Shown: piece after piece, positions 24,819 to 36,448 of the stretch
Position numbering within the stretch: the stretch's first letter is position 1
How the letters are laid out: the number at the start of each line of letters is the position of its first letter
Assembly (NCBI GenBank): GCA_002753155.1
Contig: PDZW01000009.1
Span: 1-64,000, forward strand
From: Alphaproteobacteria bacterium WMHbin7
Lineage (GTDB): Bacteria; Pseudomonadota; Alphaproteobacteria; Rhodospirillales; WMHbin7
Length of the DNA stretch: 64,000 nt
Reading direction: 5' to 3'
Translations under genes and position numbers: made by a program
Notes under the pieces: model-generated
Seen by the model: the letters and a program-made list of their open reading frames with translations, nothing else
What the model was told of the DNA's origin: nothing
Database searches by the model: none

Positions 24819-25466
24819 ATGAACGCAGCCATGTTGGAGCTACCCTTCCTTCCTGAACTGATCGCCCTGGCTTCGGTGGTGCTGATCGATATCGCCCTGG
24901 CTGGCGACAATGCCATCGTGGTCGGCATGGCTGCGGCGGGTCTGCCCCCCGAACAGCGGCGCAAGGCCATCCTGGTCGGCATTGGCGCTGCGGCTCTGCT
25001 GCGCATCGTTTTTGCCGTCTTTACCTCGCAGCTTTTGCAGATCGTTGGCCTGATGGTGGCGGGTGGCATTCTGCTTTTGTGGGTTTCCTGGAAATTGTGG
25101 CGCGAAATCCGCGAGCAATCCAGGCAGGAGGCGGCAGAGGGTGAGGCGGCGCTTGAAGACAGTAACTTTTGCGCCAAGCCGGGAAAAACCTTCCGCGAGT
25201 CGGTGACCCAGATCGTGATCGCCGACGTTTCGATGTCGCTCGATAATGTGCTGGCGGTGGCCGGAGCAGCTCGCGACCACACGGTCATCATGATCATCGG
25301 ACTGGCGCTTTCGGTGGCCCTGATGGGTTTTGCCGCGACCTTGGTGGCGCGTCTGTTGCAGCGCTATCACTGGATCGCCTATGCCGGTTTGGTGATTATC
25401 CTGGTCGTTGCCGTCAAGATGATCTGGGACGGCAGCCAGATGGTGCTGGCGGCTAACTTAACCTAG
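24819..25466 (+). CDS. TerC family integral membrane protein (YjbE-like)
   Basis: 215 residues, about seven helices. Two inverted halves each carry the family's acidic motif: [16 protein letters not shown] (24-39) and [16 protein letters not shown] (about 141-156). TerC/YjbE-type proteins export or handle divalent metals, notably Mn2+. The ATG at 24819 follows AGGGGG by eight bases; an in-frame ATG 13 codons upstream has no ribosome site. I saw no yybP-ykoY riboswitch in the short leader. It converges with the HMG-CoA lyase gene, overlapping by 9 bases. Confidence 0.9.
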   Translation: MNAAMLELPFLPELIALASVVLIDIALAGDNAIVVGMAAAGLPPEQRRKAILVGIGAAALLRIVFAVFTSQLLQIVGLMVAGGILLLWVSWKLWREIREQSRQEAAEGEAALEDSNFCAKPGKTFRESVTQIVIADVSMSLDNVLAVAGAARDHTVIMIIGLALSVALMGFAATLVARLLQRYHWIAYAGLVIILVVAVKMIWDGSQMVLAANLT

Positions 25467-26357
25467 CGCCCTGGCGACCTTTGACGCAGGTTCGCGGCCC
25501 AGCGCATCGCAGATGAAACGCGATGCGACCAGCAGGCGCTCCATATCAACTCCTGTACTGATCCCCAGGCCGTTCAGCATGTAAAGGACGTCCTCGCTGG
25601 CGACATTGCCCGAGGCCCCTTGGGCATAGGGGCAGCCACCCAGTCCGGCGATAGAGGAATCGACCACCCCCACACCCAGTTCCATCGCGGCCAACAGATT
25701 GGCCAGGGCCTGACCATAGGTGTCGTGAAAGTGGGCGGCCAGCCGTTCGATGGGAACCAGCCTGGCGGTATGGGCCAGCATGTCCTGCGCCTTTGCGGGT
25801 GTGCCAACGCCGATGGTGTCGCCCAGCGATATCTCGTAGCAGCCCATGTCGAAGAGGGCTTTGGCGACATCGGCCACGCGCTGGGGCGCTATGTTTCCCT
25901 CATAGGGACACCCCAGAACGCATGAGACATAGCCGCGCACGGGAATGTTTCTGTCCCTGGCGGCGGCGCAAACCGGCTGGAAGCGCTCCAGGCTTTCCTT
26001 GATCGAACAGTTGATGTTCTTTTGCGAAAAGCTTTCGCTGGCGGCGGCGAAGATGGCGATCTCGCAGGCCTTGGCTGCCAGGGCGGCCTCGAAGCCTTTC
26101 ATGTTGGGCACCAGTACGGGGTAGCGTGTGCCGGGCCGTCTGGTGATGCCCGCCAGCACCTGATCGCTATCAGCCATCTGCGGCACCCATTTGGGCGAGA
26201 CGAAGCTTCCGACTTCGATGGCGCCAAGTCCGGCATCGCTCAAACGGTTGATCAGTTCGGTTCTGATGGCAGGCGGAATGCAGGCGGATTCGTTTTGCAA
26301 CCCGTCGCGTGGGCCCACTTCGACCATGCGGATTTGGCTAGGCAGTCGCATCCGCAT
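25458..26357 (-). CDS. liuE: hydroxymethylglutaryl-CoA lyase
   Basis: 299 residues, a DRE-TIM metallolyase. It splits HMG-CoA into acetoacetate and acetyl-CoA, the last step of leucine catabolism. Seen: the barrel-opening [12 protein letters not shown] (about 12-23), the active loop [12 protein letters not shown] with its catalytic Cys, [28 protein letters not shown] metal ligands and the glycine-rich [19 protein letters not shown] near the end. Its start lies inside the end of the carboxylase alpha gene (20-base overlap). Last gene of the leftward liu operon. Confidence 0.96.
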   Translation of the reverse strand: MRMRLPSQIRMVEVGPRDGLQNESACIPPAIRTELINRLSDAGLGAIEVGSFVSPKWVPQMADSDQVLAGITRRPGTRYPVLVPNMKGFEAALAAKACEIAIFAAASESFSQKNINCSIKESLERFQPVCAAARDRNIPVRGYVSCVLGCPYEGNIAPQRVADVAKALFDMGCYEISLGDTIGVGTPAKAQDMLAHTARLVPIERLAAHFHDTYGQALANLLAAMELGVGVVDSSIAGLGGCPYAQGASGNVASEDVLYMLNGLGISTGVDMERLLVASRFICDALGREPASKVARALG

Positions 26358-28362
26358 CGTCCTTCAGCGCAAAGGCGATCAGCACGTCGCCATCGCTGGC
26401 CTGATCGCCTGGGCCGAAATGCACAGCCTCGATCACGCCGTCGGCCGGCGCCTTGATGGCATGCTCCATCTTCATGGCCTCCAGCACCATCAGGGGCTGG
26501 CCCAGCGTTACGGCATCGCCGGGCCTGACATGGACGGCGGTGACCTTGCCGGGCATGGGGGCGGTCAGGCTACCGCCTTGCGAGTCGCGCTTGGCGGCCA
26601 GGGCACTGGGGTCGAACAATTCGAGGCGATGGGTTTCGCCTTGGGAAAAGACAGTCAGGTGGCTTTGGTGGCGCAGGACGCGGGCCTTCAATTTAAACCC
26701 GTTCAACGTGGCTTCCAGTGCGCCGTCCGCCAGGCGATTGGCGCAAGCCGTCATGGTGCTGCCTGAGGGCAGATCGATCCGCCAGCCTTGCTTTTGATAG
26801 TGAACGGTAACGGGCAGGTTGCGCTCATTGTCCTTGAAAATCAGGTCGTGATGATTGTCGTCATTGAGGCGCCAGCCGTTGGCCTGGAACCAGGGCGAAA
26901 AAGGATCGCAAGAAGCCTTGGCCTGAGCTTGGGTTTCGGCTGCGCGAGACAACAGAATCTCGATGGCGGCCAAGGCCAGAGCGGTTTGGGGAATCGGCTT
27001 AGGGGCAAGAACCAGTTGCGCCCGCTCGCGATCAAGAAAGCCGGTATCCACGGCGCCTTCGGCAAATTCCGGATGAGACGCCACGCCTTTGAGAAATCCG
27101 ATATTGGTGGCAGGCCCCGCCATCTCGAAATCGCCCAAGGCTTTGCCGAGGCGGGCCAGCGCCTGGGCGCGGCTTTCATCCCAGACGATCAGCTTGGCCA
27201 GCATGGGATCGTAATGGATGGTCACGTCGTCGCCTGTCTGCACGCCGCTATCCACCCGCACATGGGCGTTCGCCTGAGGCGGATTGAAATGCACAAGCCG
27301 TCCCGTGGCGGGCAGAAAATCGCGGGCCGGATCTTCGGCGTAAATCCGGGCCTCGAAGGCATGCCCCTTGAGGACGAGTTGCTCTTGCGCCAGGGGCAGG
27401 GGCTCGCCTTGGGCCACGCGAATTTGCCATTCCACCAGATCCTGGCCGGTGATCATTTCAGTGACCGGATGCTCAACCTGCAGGCGGGTATTCATTTCGA
27501 TGAAATAGAAGTCGTCGCCCACGTCCTTTAAAAATTCGACCGTTCCGGCGCCCACATAGCCCACGGCTTTGGCGGCCGCCACGGCGGCTGCTCCCATGCG
27601 GGCGCGCAATTCCGTAGAGAGACCGGGGGCGGGGGCTTCCTCGATCACCTTCTGATGACGCCGTTGCAGCGAGCAGTCGCGCTCGAACAGATGCAGTGCA
27701 TTGCCATGCGTATCGGCAAAGACCTGAATTTCGACATGGCGGGGGCGCGTGAGATATTTCTCGATCAGAAGCGTGTCGTCGCCGAAGGCGGCCTTTGCCT
27801 CGCGCCTGGCAGAGGCGATGGCTTCGCTCAAGTCCTGGGCCTGATCGACGATCCGCATACCCTTGCCGCCGCCGCCCGCCGAGGCCTTGACCAGCAGCGG
27901 CCAGCCGATGCGCAGCGCCTCGCGCTCCAAGGCAGCGTTGCTTTGATCAGCCCCATGATAGCCCGGCACCAGAGGCACGCCGGCGCGTCCCATGATTCGT
28001 TTTGATTCCGACTTCGAGCCCATGGTGCGCATGGCGCCCGGCGGCGGGCCCACGAAGATCAGACCGGCCTTGGCACAGGCCTCGGCCAGGGCGGCATTCT
28101 CGCTAAGAAAGCCATAGCCGGGATGGATGGCATCGGCCCCGGTTGCCTTGGCGGCATCGATCAGGGCATCGATTTTCAGATAGCTGTCACGCGCGGGCGC
28201 CGGGCCGATATGAACCGCCATATCCGCCAGCTTGACATGCAAGGCGTCCTTGTCGGCATCGGAATAGACGGCGATGGTGCGAAGGCCCAGGCGCTTTGCC
28301 GTGCGCATGATACGGCAGGCGATTTCCCCGCGATTGGCGATCAAAAGGGAGGTGATGACCAT
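26338..28362 (-). CDS. liuD: 3-methylcrotonyl-CoA carboxylase, biotin-containing alpha subunit
   Basis: 674 residues. Biotin carboxylase domain (1-450) with the ATP-grasp loop [12 protein letters not shown] and [14 protein letters not shown]; a middle domain; and a C-terminal biotinyl domain whose lysine lies in [14 protein letters not shown] (about 625-638). It carboxylates biotin for transfer to 3-methylcrotonyl-CoA by the beta subunit encoded at 30.1-31.7 kb. Propionyl- or geranyl-CoA carboxylase alpha are alternatives by sequence alone; the flanking LiuC, LiuE and Ivd settle it. One unknown membrane gene and liuC separate the two subunits. Confidence 0.95.
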   Translation of the reverse strand: MVITSLLIANRGEIACRIMRTAKRLGLRTIAVYSDADKDALHVKLADMAVHIGPAPARDSYLKIDALIDAAKATGADAIHPGYGFLSENAALAEACAKAGLIFVGPPPGAMRTMGSKSESKRIMGRAGVPLVPGYHGADQSNAALEREALRIGWPLLVKASAGGGGKGMRIVDQAQDLSEAIASARREAKAAFGDDTLLIEKYLTRPRHVEIQVFADTHGNALHLFERDCSLQRRHQKVIEEAPAPGLSTELRARMGAAAVAAAKAVGYVGAGTVEFLKDVGDDFYFIEMNTRLQVEHPVTEMITGQDLVEWQIRVAQGEPLPLAQEQLVLKGHAFEARIYAEDPARDFLPATGRLVHFNPPQANAHVRVDSGVQTGDDVTIHYDPMLAKLIVWDESRAQALARLGKALGDFEMAGPATNIGFLKGVASHPEFAEGAVDTGFLDRERAQLVLAPKPIPQTALALAAIEILLSRAAETQAQAKASCDPFSPWFQANGWRLNDDNHHDLIFKDNERNLPVTVHYQKQGWRIDLPSGSTMTACANRLADGALEATLNGFKLKARVLRHQSHLTVFSQGETHRLELFDPSALAAKRDSQGGSLTAPMPGKVTAVHVRPGDAVTLGQPLMVLEAMKMEHAIKAPADGVIEAVHFGPGDQASDGDVLIAFALKDDADATA

Positions 28363-28365
28363 GAT

Positions 28366-29313
28366 CTATGTCCTTCGCCGGGGCGGCTTGTCCGAGGAAT
28401 GGGCGCCGAGCGCCAGCGCCAGCGCCTGAACCAGAACCAAAGCCAGAAACAAGGTGACTATGATCTCGACATAATCCGCAGCCCGGGAAAGCAGCGCATT
28501 GGGAGCCAGGCAAGCGCCATCCAGGCCAATGCTGGCGGCCAGGGCGTGCAGCATGAAATCGCTTAAGCCTGGCGTCGCGTCGCAACCGGCGCCCAGAGTG
28601 TAATAATCGGCAACGCCCAGTTTCGCGATCACGAAATGGACGAAGCCGAACCAGAAGACGCTGGCAAAGAACAGGGACAGGCAGGAAAAGAAGACGGCCC
28701 GGGTGTTGTCGAAATCACGAAACCGGCGCTTCCAGGACGCATCGGCCTGAAGGGGCGGAATCAGCCGGTCGGCCAGGGTCATGGCCTTGGCGCCTGATCC
28801 CCAGAGGATCAGCGGAAGGACCAACACAAACCCGTAATGGATGACGTGATAGAGGGAGAAGGGATAGCCCTGCCACAGCATCACGCCCAGGGCATGCAGG
28901 ATATATTGGGCCAGATAGAAGATCATGTAAAAGCAGGCCAGACGGGTATAGGTGGGGCCAGGTGTTTCGCGCAGATCAAACAGCCAGGACATCAGCCAGG
29001 CCGCGAACAGGGTCAGCGCCGCATGCCCTCCCAGCACCAGTAATTCGGCAAAGCTGGCATCGAACACCAGCTGATGATAGCTCACCACCTGGCGGGAAAA
29101 AACATGAAGCCCGGTCATGATCAAGGCGAAGACGGCGACATCCAGGCTGTTGCGCTTGATCCGGTAGGCGTAGGCGAAAAACAGGGCGAAGAACAACGCC
29201 TTTAAGATTCCGTAGCGCCCATCCATCCAGATCCACAAAGGCGCTGACACAGCCGCCATCATTATCCAGGCGACCATCTGCCGGGCCAGGGAAAGGGGGC
29301 GTTTTTCGATCAT
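28366..29313 (-). CDS. uncharacterised multi-pass membrane protein inside the liu operon
   Basis: 315 residues with about eight hydrophobic helices. The middle holds the stretch TRLACFYMIFYLAQYILHALGV and later SLYHVIHYGFVLVLPL; a conserved-looking RRFRDFDNTRAVFF precedes the third helix group. It resembles no transporter family I know. It is tightly packed between liuC (4-base overlap) and liuD (3-base gap), so it is expressed with leucine degradation. A role in uptake of a leucine-derived acid or a membrane-lipid link is conceivable but unsupported. Confidence 0.8.
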   Translation of the reverse strand: MIEKRPLSLARQMVAWIMMAAVSAPLWIWMDGRYGILKALFFALFFAYAYRIKRNSLDVAVFALIMTGLHVFSRQVVSYHQLVFDASFAELLVLGGHAALTLFAAWLMSWLFDLRETPGPTYTRLACFYMIFYLAQYILHALGVMLWQGYPFSLYHVIHYGFVLVLPLILWGSGAKAMTLADRLIPPLQADASWKRRFRDFDNTRAVFFSCLSLFFASVFWFGFVHFVIAKLGVADYYTLGAGCDATPGLSDFMLHALAASIGLDGACLAPNALLSRAADYVEIIVTLFLALVLVQALALALGAHSSDKPPRRRT

Positions 29314-30098
29314 GAGCCTTCCTGCCAGCTAGGCTTGCGCTTTTCCAGAAATGCCGTCACCCCTTCCTTGCCTTCCAGGCTGGCCCGCCGTTTTGCGATC
29401 CTTCTGGCGGTTTCATCCTTGAGGGCGTCGTCGATGGGAGCCTTGGCGACAAGGCGGATCAGGTCTTTGGTATGGGCGATGGCTTCCGGCCCATTGGCCA
29501 TCAGACTGGCGACAAGTCGGTCCACCGTTTGATCCAGATCGGCTAGGGGGACGATGTCATGCACCAGGCCCAGGCGCATGGCCTCGGCAGCACTGAAGCG
29601 CTCGCCGGAGAGGAAATAGCGCCTAGCTGCTCTGGCCCCCATCGCTGCCGTGACATAGGGCGAGATGGTGGCGGGAATGAGGCCCAGCTTGACCTCGGAC
29701 AGGCTGAAGCTGGCCTCGGGCGCCGCCACTGCGATATCGCAGCAGGAGACCAGCCCGACACCGCCGCCAAGGGCTTGGCCGTGAACGCGGGCGATGGTCG
29801 GCATGGACAGCGTGTCCAGCCGGTTCAGCAGACCGGCCAGGGCCTTGGCATCGGCCAGATTCTCGTCAAAGCTTTGGTTGGCCGTGCGGCGCATCCAATT
29901 CAAATCACCTCCTGCCGAGAAGCTTTTGCCAGCACCAGACAGCACGACCACGCGCACGCTTGCATTCGATTCCAACTCATCCAGAATCTGCGCGAGATGG
30001 GCGATCAAGGCTTCATCGAAAGCATTGTGAATCTCGGGACGGTTCAGGGTGATGTCCGCCCGGCCTTTTGCGATGGAGAGTTTGATCGTATCGCCCAT
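29310..30098 (-). CDS. liuC: enoyl-CoA hydratase, probable methylglutaconyl-CoA hydratase
   Basis: 262 residues, crotonase fold. The oxyanion-hole motifs are present: SGAGKSFSAGGDLNWMRR (about 54-71) and the GQALGGGVGLVSCCDIAVAA helix (about 106-125), followed by FSLSEVKLGLIPATISPYV. In the pathway it hydrates 3-methylglutaconyl-CoA to HMG-CoA. Placement between the two methylcrotonyl-CoA carboxylase subunits supports this over a generic beta-oxidation hydratase. The stop overlaps the downstream membrane gene start by ATGA. Confidence 0.92.
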   Translation of the reverse strand: MGDTIKLSIAKGRADITLNRPEIHNAFDEALIAHLAQILDELESNASVRVVVLSGAGKSFSAGGDLNWMRRTANQSFDENLADAKALAGLLNRLDTLSMPTIARVHGQALGGGVGLVSCCDIAVAAPEASFSLSEVKLGLIPATISPYVTAAMGARAARRYFLSGERFSAAEAMRLGLVHDIVPLADLDQTVDRLVASLMANGPEAIAHTKDLIRLVAKAPIDDALKDETARRIAKRRASLEGKEGVTAFLEKRKPSWQEGS

Positions 30099-30100
30099 GG

Positions 30101-31708
<1,608 letters not shown>

Positions 31709-31720
31709 GATGTCATCCTA

Positions 31721-32137
31721 TCATGAATCCTTCTTGCGCTCGGGCTTTGCGCCGACCGGCCCGCCCGCCTTCTTCCAGGCATCGAAGCCCCCGGCGATAT
31801 GGCAGACCGGAGCCAGCCCCATCTCTTGCACCTGATGCGTGGCCAGGGCCGAACGCCAAGCGGCATGGCAATAAAAGACGAAGCGTTTTCCGCTGGCAAA
31901 AATTTCCTTGTGATAGGGGCTGTCGGGATCGACCCAGAATTCGATCATGCCGCGAGGCGCATGAAAGGCGCCCGGCACCATGCCTTCGCGTTCCAGCTCG
32001 CGCACGTCGCGCAAATCGACGAAAACGACGCCGGGATCATCGTGAAGGGCGATGGCCGCCTCAACGGGCAGGGTTTCGATTCCCTCCATGGCTTCGTCGA
32101 TCAGCGCCTGATAGCCCTTTTTCATTTTCGCAGCCAT
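31721..32137 (-). CDS. rhodanese-like domain protein
   Basis: 138 residues, one rhodanese domain (about 25-125). The active-site loop reads CHAAWRSA, giving the six-residue loop Cys-x4-Arg of sulfurtransferases. VVFVDLRDVRELEREGMVPGA is the usual N-terminal part. The start at 32137 has GGGAGG eight bases upstream, inside the end of the DsbA-like gene. It would handle persulfide sulfur in the cytosol; why it lies in the liu region is not clear. Confidence 0.9.
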   Translation of the reverse strand: MAAKMKKGYQALIDEAMEGIETLPVEAAIALHDDPGVVFVDLRDVRELEREGMVPGAFHAPRGMIEFWVDPDSPYHKEIFASGKRFVFYCHAAWRSALATHQVQEMGLAPVCHIAGGFDAWKKAGGPVGAKPERKKDS

Positions 32138-32138
32138 T

Positions 32139-32744
32139 CTACCAGCCTCCCCTGCGTATCCATTCTTCCAGCATTGGAATGCGGTCGAAGCCCCAAAAGG
32201 CTTCGCCATCGACGATGAAGAAAGGCGAGCCGAAAACACCCCTGGCGATGGCCTTGTCGGTTTCTTCCTTCAGTCGGCCCTTCCAGATGGGATCATCAAT
32301 GGCCTTTAGAAACTCGGCTCGGGGAATGCCGTGCAACTGGCCCAGATCGGCCGCCACCTCGCGGCTTGAGATGTCGATGCCCTTGCCGAAATAAGTGTCG
32401 AAGACGGCCATGGCGTAATTGCGGGCCACTTCGGCATCCCTGGTTGCTTCGATCCAGTAGAAGGCGCGGGCAGGGGCCAGGGCCGCGATGGGGAAGGGAT
32501 CGGGAAGCTGCCAGGAAATATTGTAAAGCCGTCCCATGCGCTCCCAGTCATGCACCGAATAGGGACCCTTCAGCGGCTGGCTCATCAGGGGCTGGTTGCC
32601 CGACGCCTTGAAGGCGCTTCCGATCATGATCGGCTTCCAGACGATGTCGCGCCCGGTACGGGCCGACAGCGCGTCTACGCCGTGGCGGGCGAAATAGCCA
32701 TAGGGCGAGGAGAAGTCGAAATAGAAGTCGATGGTCTGGCTCAT
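32139..32744 (-). CDS. DsbA-like 2-hydroxychromene-2-carboxylate isomerase family protein
   Basis: 201 residues, thioredoxin-fold with helical insertion (kappa-GST-like/DSBA). The start IDFYFDFSSPYGYFA carries the Ser where glutathione activates in HCCA isomerase, and the C-terminal GVFGSPFFIVDGEAFWGFDR is the conserved cis-Pro strand and family end. These enzymes use glutathione for cis-trans isomerisation or related thiol chemistry; the substrate here is unknown. It lies between an acyl-CoA dehydrogenase and a rhodanese gene in the same transcript. Confidence 0.9.
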   Translation of the reverse strand: MSQTIDFYFDFSSPYGYFARHGVDALSARTGRDIVWKPIMIGSAFKASGNQPLMSQPLKGPYSVHDWERMGRLYNISWQLPDPFPIAALAPARAFYWIEATRDAEVARNYAMAVFDTYFGKGIDISSREVAADLGQLHGIPRAEFLKAIDDPIWKGRLKEETDKAIARGVFGSPFFIVDGEAFWGFDRIPMLEEWIRRGGW

Positions 32745-32748
32745 TCCC

Positions 32749-33888
32749 TCATTCCCTCAACAATTCCCTGGCGATGACTAGGCGCTGGACATCGCTGGTG
32801 CCCTCGTAAATCTGCGTCACCCGCACATCGCGGTAAATGCGCTCCAGCGGAAAGTCGGCCAGATAGCCATAGCCGCCCAGGGTCTGAATGGCGTTTGAGA
32901 CCACGCGCTCGGCCATCTCGCTGGAAAACAGCTTGGCCATGCTTGCTTCTTTCAGGCAGGGCAGACCTTCGTCGCGAAGTCTTGCCGCTTCCAGCACCAG
33001 ATGGCGCGCCGCCTCGATCTGGGTTGCCATGTCGGCCAAGCGGAAAGCCACCGCCTGATGCTCGGCAATCACTTTGCCGAAGGCCATGCGCTCCTTGGCA
33101 TAATCCTTTGCCACCTGAAAAGCCGCCTTCGCCATGCCCACCGACTGTGCCGCGATGCCGATGCGCCCGCCTTCCAGATTGGAGAGCGCTATCTTATAGC
33201 CTTCGCCTTCCTCGCCCAGGCGCAGGTCGGCGGGCAGGCGCATATCCTCGAACACAACCTGGCAGGTATCGGAGGCGTGCTGCCCCATTTTTTCCTCGAC
33301 CCGCCAGATGCGATAGCCCGGCGTGTCGGTGGGCACGATGAAGGCGGTGATCCCCTTCTTGCCCGCCTTGGGATCGGTGACGGCAAAGGCGATCATCACA
33401 TGGCCGTTGTGCCCTGAGGTGATGAACTGCTTGGTGCCGGAAAGGATGTAGCCGGAATTGCCGTCCCTGACCGCCCTGGTCTTCAGATTGGCCGCGTCCG
33501 ATCCGGCCTGCGGCTCGGTCAGAGCGAAAACGCCGATCTTCTCGCCTGTCGCCATTTCGGGCAGGAAGCGCTTTTTCTGCTCCTCGGTGCCGAATTTGTA
33601 GATGGGCATGCAGCCCACGGAATTATGCACACTCATGATGGTGGAGCAGGAAGCATCGCCTGCGGCGATTTCTTCCAGCGCCAGCGCATAGGACACATGA
33701 TCGGCTCCCGCACCGCCCCAGTCTTCCGGCAGCAGCATGCCCAGAAGGCCAAGCTTGCCCATTTCCAGGATGGCTTCGGCGGGATAGCGGCTTTCCTTAT
33801 CCCAGCTTGCAGCAAAAGGCGCCAGACGCAGGGCGGCGAAATCGCGCGCCATATCCCTGATCATGCGATTCTGCTCGGAGAGCATCAT
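32749..33888 (-). CDS. acyl-CoA dehydrogenase, short/branched-chain type
   Basis: 379 residues, full-length FAD acyl-CoA dehydrogenase. Marks: [19 protein letters not shown] (about 124-142), [30 protein letters not shown] and the end [45 protein letters not shown], with the catalytic Glu in YEGTSD. It oxidises a short or branched acyl-CoA (isobutyryl-, 2-methylbutyryl- or butyryl-CoA), passing electrons to ETF. It is a second dehydrogenase beside isovaleryl-CoA dehydrogenase. The specific substrate is not decided by sequence. Confidence 0.93.
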   Translation of the reverse strand: MMLSEQNRMIRDMARDFAALRLAPFAASWDKESRYPAEAILEMGKLGLLGMLLPEDWGGAGADHVSYALALEEIAAGDASCSTIMSVHNSVGCMPIYKFGTEEQKKRFLPEMATGEKIGVFALTEPQAGSDAANLKTRAVRDGNSGYILSGTKQFITSGHNGHVMIAFAVTDPKAGKKGITAFIVPTDTPGYRIWRVEEKMGQHASDTCQVVFEDMRLPADLRLGEEGEGYKIALSNLEGGRIGIAAQSVGMAKAAFQVAKDYAKERMAFGKVIAEHQAVAFRLADMATQIEAARHLVLEAARLRDEGLPCLKEASMAKLFSSEMAERVVSNAIQTLGGYGYLADFPLERIYRDVRVTQIYEGTSDVQRLVIARELLRE

Positions 33889-34511
33889 GTCATGGCCTCG
33901 AAAGCGCGCTTGTCCTCGTCATAGCGCCACAGCACGCCCGCCAGCATGTCGAACCACCAGCCATGCAGATCGACTTTCTTTTGGGCCACGGCCTCGGCGA
34001 TCCAGGGAAAGGTTTTTAAGTTGGACAGCGACACGGCGATAGCCTGGCGTCCGATCTCGTCGGCGTCGCGCTCGCCCTGGCCTGCGCAGCCAGGATCGTT
34101 GCAGGCGATCGAAACCCAGTTGGCCAGGAATTCGCGTTCTGGCTCTTCGCCCCTGGCAATGCGCTGAAGCGCTTCGATGCCGCCGCAATTGGAATGGCCC
34201 AGCACTACGATATGGCGCACCTTGAGATCGCGCACGGCGAATTCGATGGCCGAACTGGTGCCCACCACGCGCCCTTCCGGCTGATAGGGCGGCACCAGAT
34301 TGGCCACGTTGCGCACCACGAACAACTCGCCCGGCTCGGAATTGGTAAGAATCGCTGGATCCGCCCTAGAATCGGAACAGGCGATGATCAGCGTCTCCGG
34401 GCGCTGGCCGCGTTCGACCAGGGCCTGGAATCGCTCGGGCCGCTGTTCGTAATAGGTGGCGCGGAAGCTTTTGAATCCGGCTACCAGACGGTCGATCGGC
34501 GACATGCTCAC
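33885..34511 (-). CDS. beta-class carbonic anhydrase
   Basis: 208 residues. Zinc ligands are in ACSDSRADP (Cys and Asp-Arg dyad) and [11 protein letters not shown] (His and Cys). It interconverts CO2 and bicarbonate. Bicarbonate is the co-substrate of the biotin carboxylase in the same operon, so the pairing makes metabolic sense. A GTG at 34511 is chosen because GGAG lies eight bases upstream; the ATG two codons later would be 14 bases away. The stop overlaps the acyl-CoA dehydrogenase start (ATGA). Confidence 0.93.
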   Translation of the reverse strand: MSMSPIDRLVAGFKSFRATYYEQRPERFQALVERGQRPETLIIACSDSRADPAILTNSEPGELFVVRNVANLVPPYQPEGRVVGTSSAIEFAVRDLKVRHIVVLGHSNCGGIEALQRIARGEEPEREFLANWVSIACNDPGCAGQGERDADEIGRQAIAVSLSNLKTFPWIAEAVAQKKVDLHGWWFDMLAGVLWRYDEDKRAFEAMT

Positions 34512-34530
34512 AAAGGGTGCTCCATTCTTT

Positions 34531-34833
34531 CTAATCCGAGGTGTAAAGACCCAGGGCAAAACAAACCAGCCAGGCCAGGGCGCCGTAATAGGGATAACGA
34601 GAGGCAAACCGCCTGCGCTCTTCGGAGATGCCCTCCGTTACCAACTGCAAGATGCACCAGATGGCAAGCCCCCCGATCAGGATGGGGGCGGACAAGAGCA
34701 GGCCTGTTCGCATCCATCCCAATATTCCATCCGGCAAGGGATCGGGAAAACCCAGGGCCCACAGCGCCGGAAGGCCTGCAACGAATTGCAAGGCGATCAC
34801 GGCGCCATTCAGGACCAGGGGCTTTTTCTTCAC
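34531..34833 (-). CDS. small uncharacterised membrane protein
   Basis: 100 residues with three hydrophobic helices (about 8-28, 43-66 and 83-98) and a basic loop EERRRFASRYPYYG between the last two. No family recognised. It lies between the RidA gene (13-base gap) and the carbonic anhydrase gene (19-base gap) on the same strand; possibly it serves bicarbonate or acid transport, but nothing in the sequence shows that. Confidence 0.75.
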   Translation of the reverse strand: MKKKPLVLNGAVIALQFVAGLPALWALGFPDPLPDGILGWMRTGLLLSAPILIGGLAIWCILQLVTEGISEERRRFASRYPYYGALAWLVCFALGLYTSD

Positions 34834-34846
34834 GCCAAAGCCTCCC

Positions 34847-35227
34847 TCAGCTTCGCTTAAGTGCTGTGATCTCGATCTCGACCTTCATCCTTGGGTCGAC
34901 CAGCGCCGCCACGATCACAGTGGAATTGGCGGGCTTCGAGACCTTGAGATGGCGGCCCAGCACGGGGGCCACCTTCTCGAAATAGGCGACGTCGGTGAGA
35001 TACACCACCACGCGCACGGCGTCGTCCAGCGAGGCGCCAGCCTTGGCCAGAGCTTCCGAAATGGTCTTGAAGGCGGTTTCCGCCTGCGCCACCACGTCGT
35101 CGGCGATCTGCCCATTGGCAAAGCCCGAGGTGCCGGCCACGAAAATCCAGTTGCCATCGACGACGGCCCTGGAATAGCCCATCACTTCTTCGAAGGGCGA
35201 GCCCGAGGAAATCAGCGTACGAGTCAT
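34847..35227 (-). CDS. RidA/YjgF family protein
   Basis: 126 residues, a trimeric chorismate-mutase-like fold. Seen: SSGSPFEEVMGYSRAVVDGNWIFVAGTSG, the AETAFKTISEALAKAGAS helix, VVVYLTDVAYFEKVAPVLG, and PRMKVEIEITAL with the strand that bears the active Arg in RidA (here DPRMKVEIE). Archetypal RidA hydrolyses reactive enamines from PLP enzymes; group members in catabolic operons often have other roles. It overlaps the thiolase stop by one base. Confidence 0.88.
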   Translation of the reverse strand: MTRTLISSGSPFEEVMGYSRAVVDGNWIFVAGTSGFANGQIADDVVAQAETAFKTISEALAKAGASLDDAVRVVVYLTDVAYFEKVAPVLGRHLKVSKPANSTVIVAALVDPRMKVEIEITALKRS

Positions 35228-36414
35228 CAGTTCACAAGCTCCACAGCCATGGCGGTGGCCTCACCTCCGCCGATACACAAGGACGCCACGCCTTTCTTAA
35301 GGCCATACTTCTTCAGCGCGGCAAGCAGCGTTACAAGGATGCGGGCCCCCGAAGCGCCCACCGGATGGCCGAGCGCACAGGCACCGCCATGAACATTCAC
35401 TTTATCGTGGGGAATGTCGAGATCCCTCATGGCGGCCATGGTGACCACGGCGAAAGCCTCGTTGATTTCAAACAGATCGACATCCCTGGCCGACCAATCC
35501 AGTTTCGAAAGCAGGGCCTTCATGGCGCCCACCGGGGCGGTGGTGAACAAGGCCGGGGCTTGCGAGAAGGTGGCATGTCCGTGAATGACCGCCAGGGGGG
35601 TGCAGCCCCGCTTCAAGGCTTCGCTCCTACGCATCAGAACCAGGGCGGCGCCGCCGTCCGAGATCGAGGAGGAATTGGCCGCCGTTACCGTGCCGCCCTC
35701 GCGAAAGGCGGGTTTTAAGCTGGCGATCTTGTCGAGTTTTGCCTTCAAGGGCTGCTCGTCCCTGGTGATCACATTTTCCGATTTACCTGCCTTGACCGTG
35801 ACCGGCACCACTTCGCCGTCGAACCAGCCCTCTGTGATCGCCTTTTGGGCGCGCTTGGTCGAGGTGATGGCGAAATCGTCCTGGGCCTCGCGGGTGAATT
35901 GATAGGCCTGGGCCGTGTCCTCGGCAAAGGTGCCCATCAGGCGGCCCTTGTCATAGGCGTCTTCCAGCCCGTCCAGGAACATGTGGTCGTAGATTTTGCC
36001 GTGGCCCATGCGATAGCCCGAGCGGGCCTTTTCCAAAAGATAGGGGGCGTTGGTCATGCTCTCCATGCCGCCCGCCACCATCACCTTGTTGGTGCCCGCG
36101 ATCAACAGATCGTTGGCCAGCATGGTGGCTTTCATGGCCGAGCCGCACATCTTGGAAATGGTGGTGCATCCCGCACTATCGGGCAGGCCTGCAAAGCGCG
36201 AGGCCTGGCGCGACGGCGCCTGGCCGAGGCCCGCGAACAGGCAAAGCCCCATGATCACTTCCTCGACCGCCTCGGGCTTGAGACCCGCGCGCTCGACGGC
36301 GGCCCTTATGGCAGCGGCACCCAATTGGGGCGCGGTGACGTCTTTAAGGTCGCCCTGAAAGCCCCCCATGGGGGTGCGGGCACTTCCTACGATAACGACG
36401 GGATCGGGGGTCAT
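35227..36414 (-). CDS. acetyl-CoA C-acyltransferase (thiolase)
   Basis: 395 residues, full-length thiolase. Active-site Cys is in SKMCGSAMKA (about 86-95); the His is in GGACALGHPVGASGARI (about 347-363) and the second Cys in CIGGGEATAMAVE (about 379-391). It cleaves acetoacetyl-CoA or another 3-ketoacyl-CoA with CoA, which would finish acetoacetate use after leucine breakdown, or runs in reverse for polyhydroxybutyrate. First gene of the block downstream of the two toxin-antitoxin pairs. Confidence 0.94.
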   Translation of the reverse strand: MTPDPVVIVGSARTPMGGFQGDLKDVTAPQLGAAAIRAAVERAGLKPEAVEEVIMGLCLFAGLGQAPSRQASRFAGLPDSAGCTTISKMCGSAMKATMLANDLLIAGTNKVMVAGGMESMTNAPYLLEKARSGYRMGHGKIYDHMFLDGLEDAYDKGRLMGTFAEDTAQAYQFTREAQDDFAITSTKRAQKAITEGWFDGEVVPVTVKAGKSENVITRDEQPLKAKLDKIASLKPAFREGGTVTAANSSSISDGGAALVLMRRSEALKRGCTPLAVIHGHATFSQAPALFTTAPVGAMKALLSKLDWSARDVDLFEINEAFAVVTMAAMRDLDIPHDKVNVHGGACALGHPVGASGARILVTLLAALKKYGLKKGVASLCIGGGEATAMAVELVN

Positions 36415-36448
36415 GGTGCGTGCTTCCTTTTTATTCTGTGTCTCTTTT

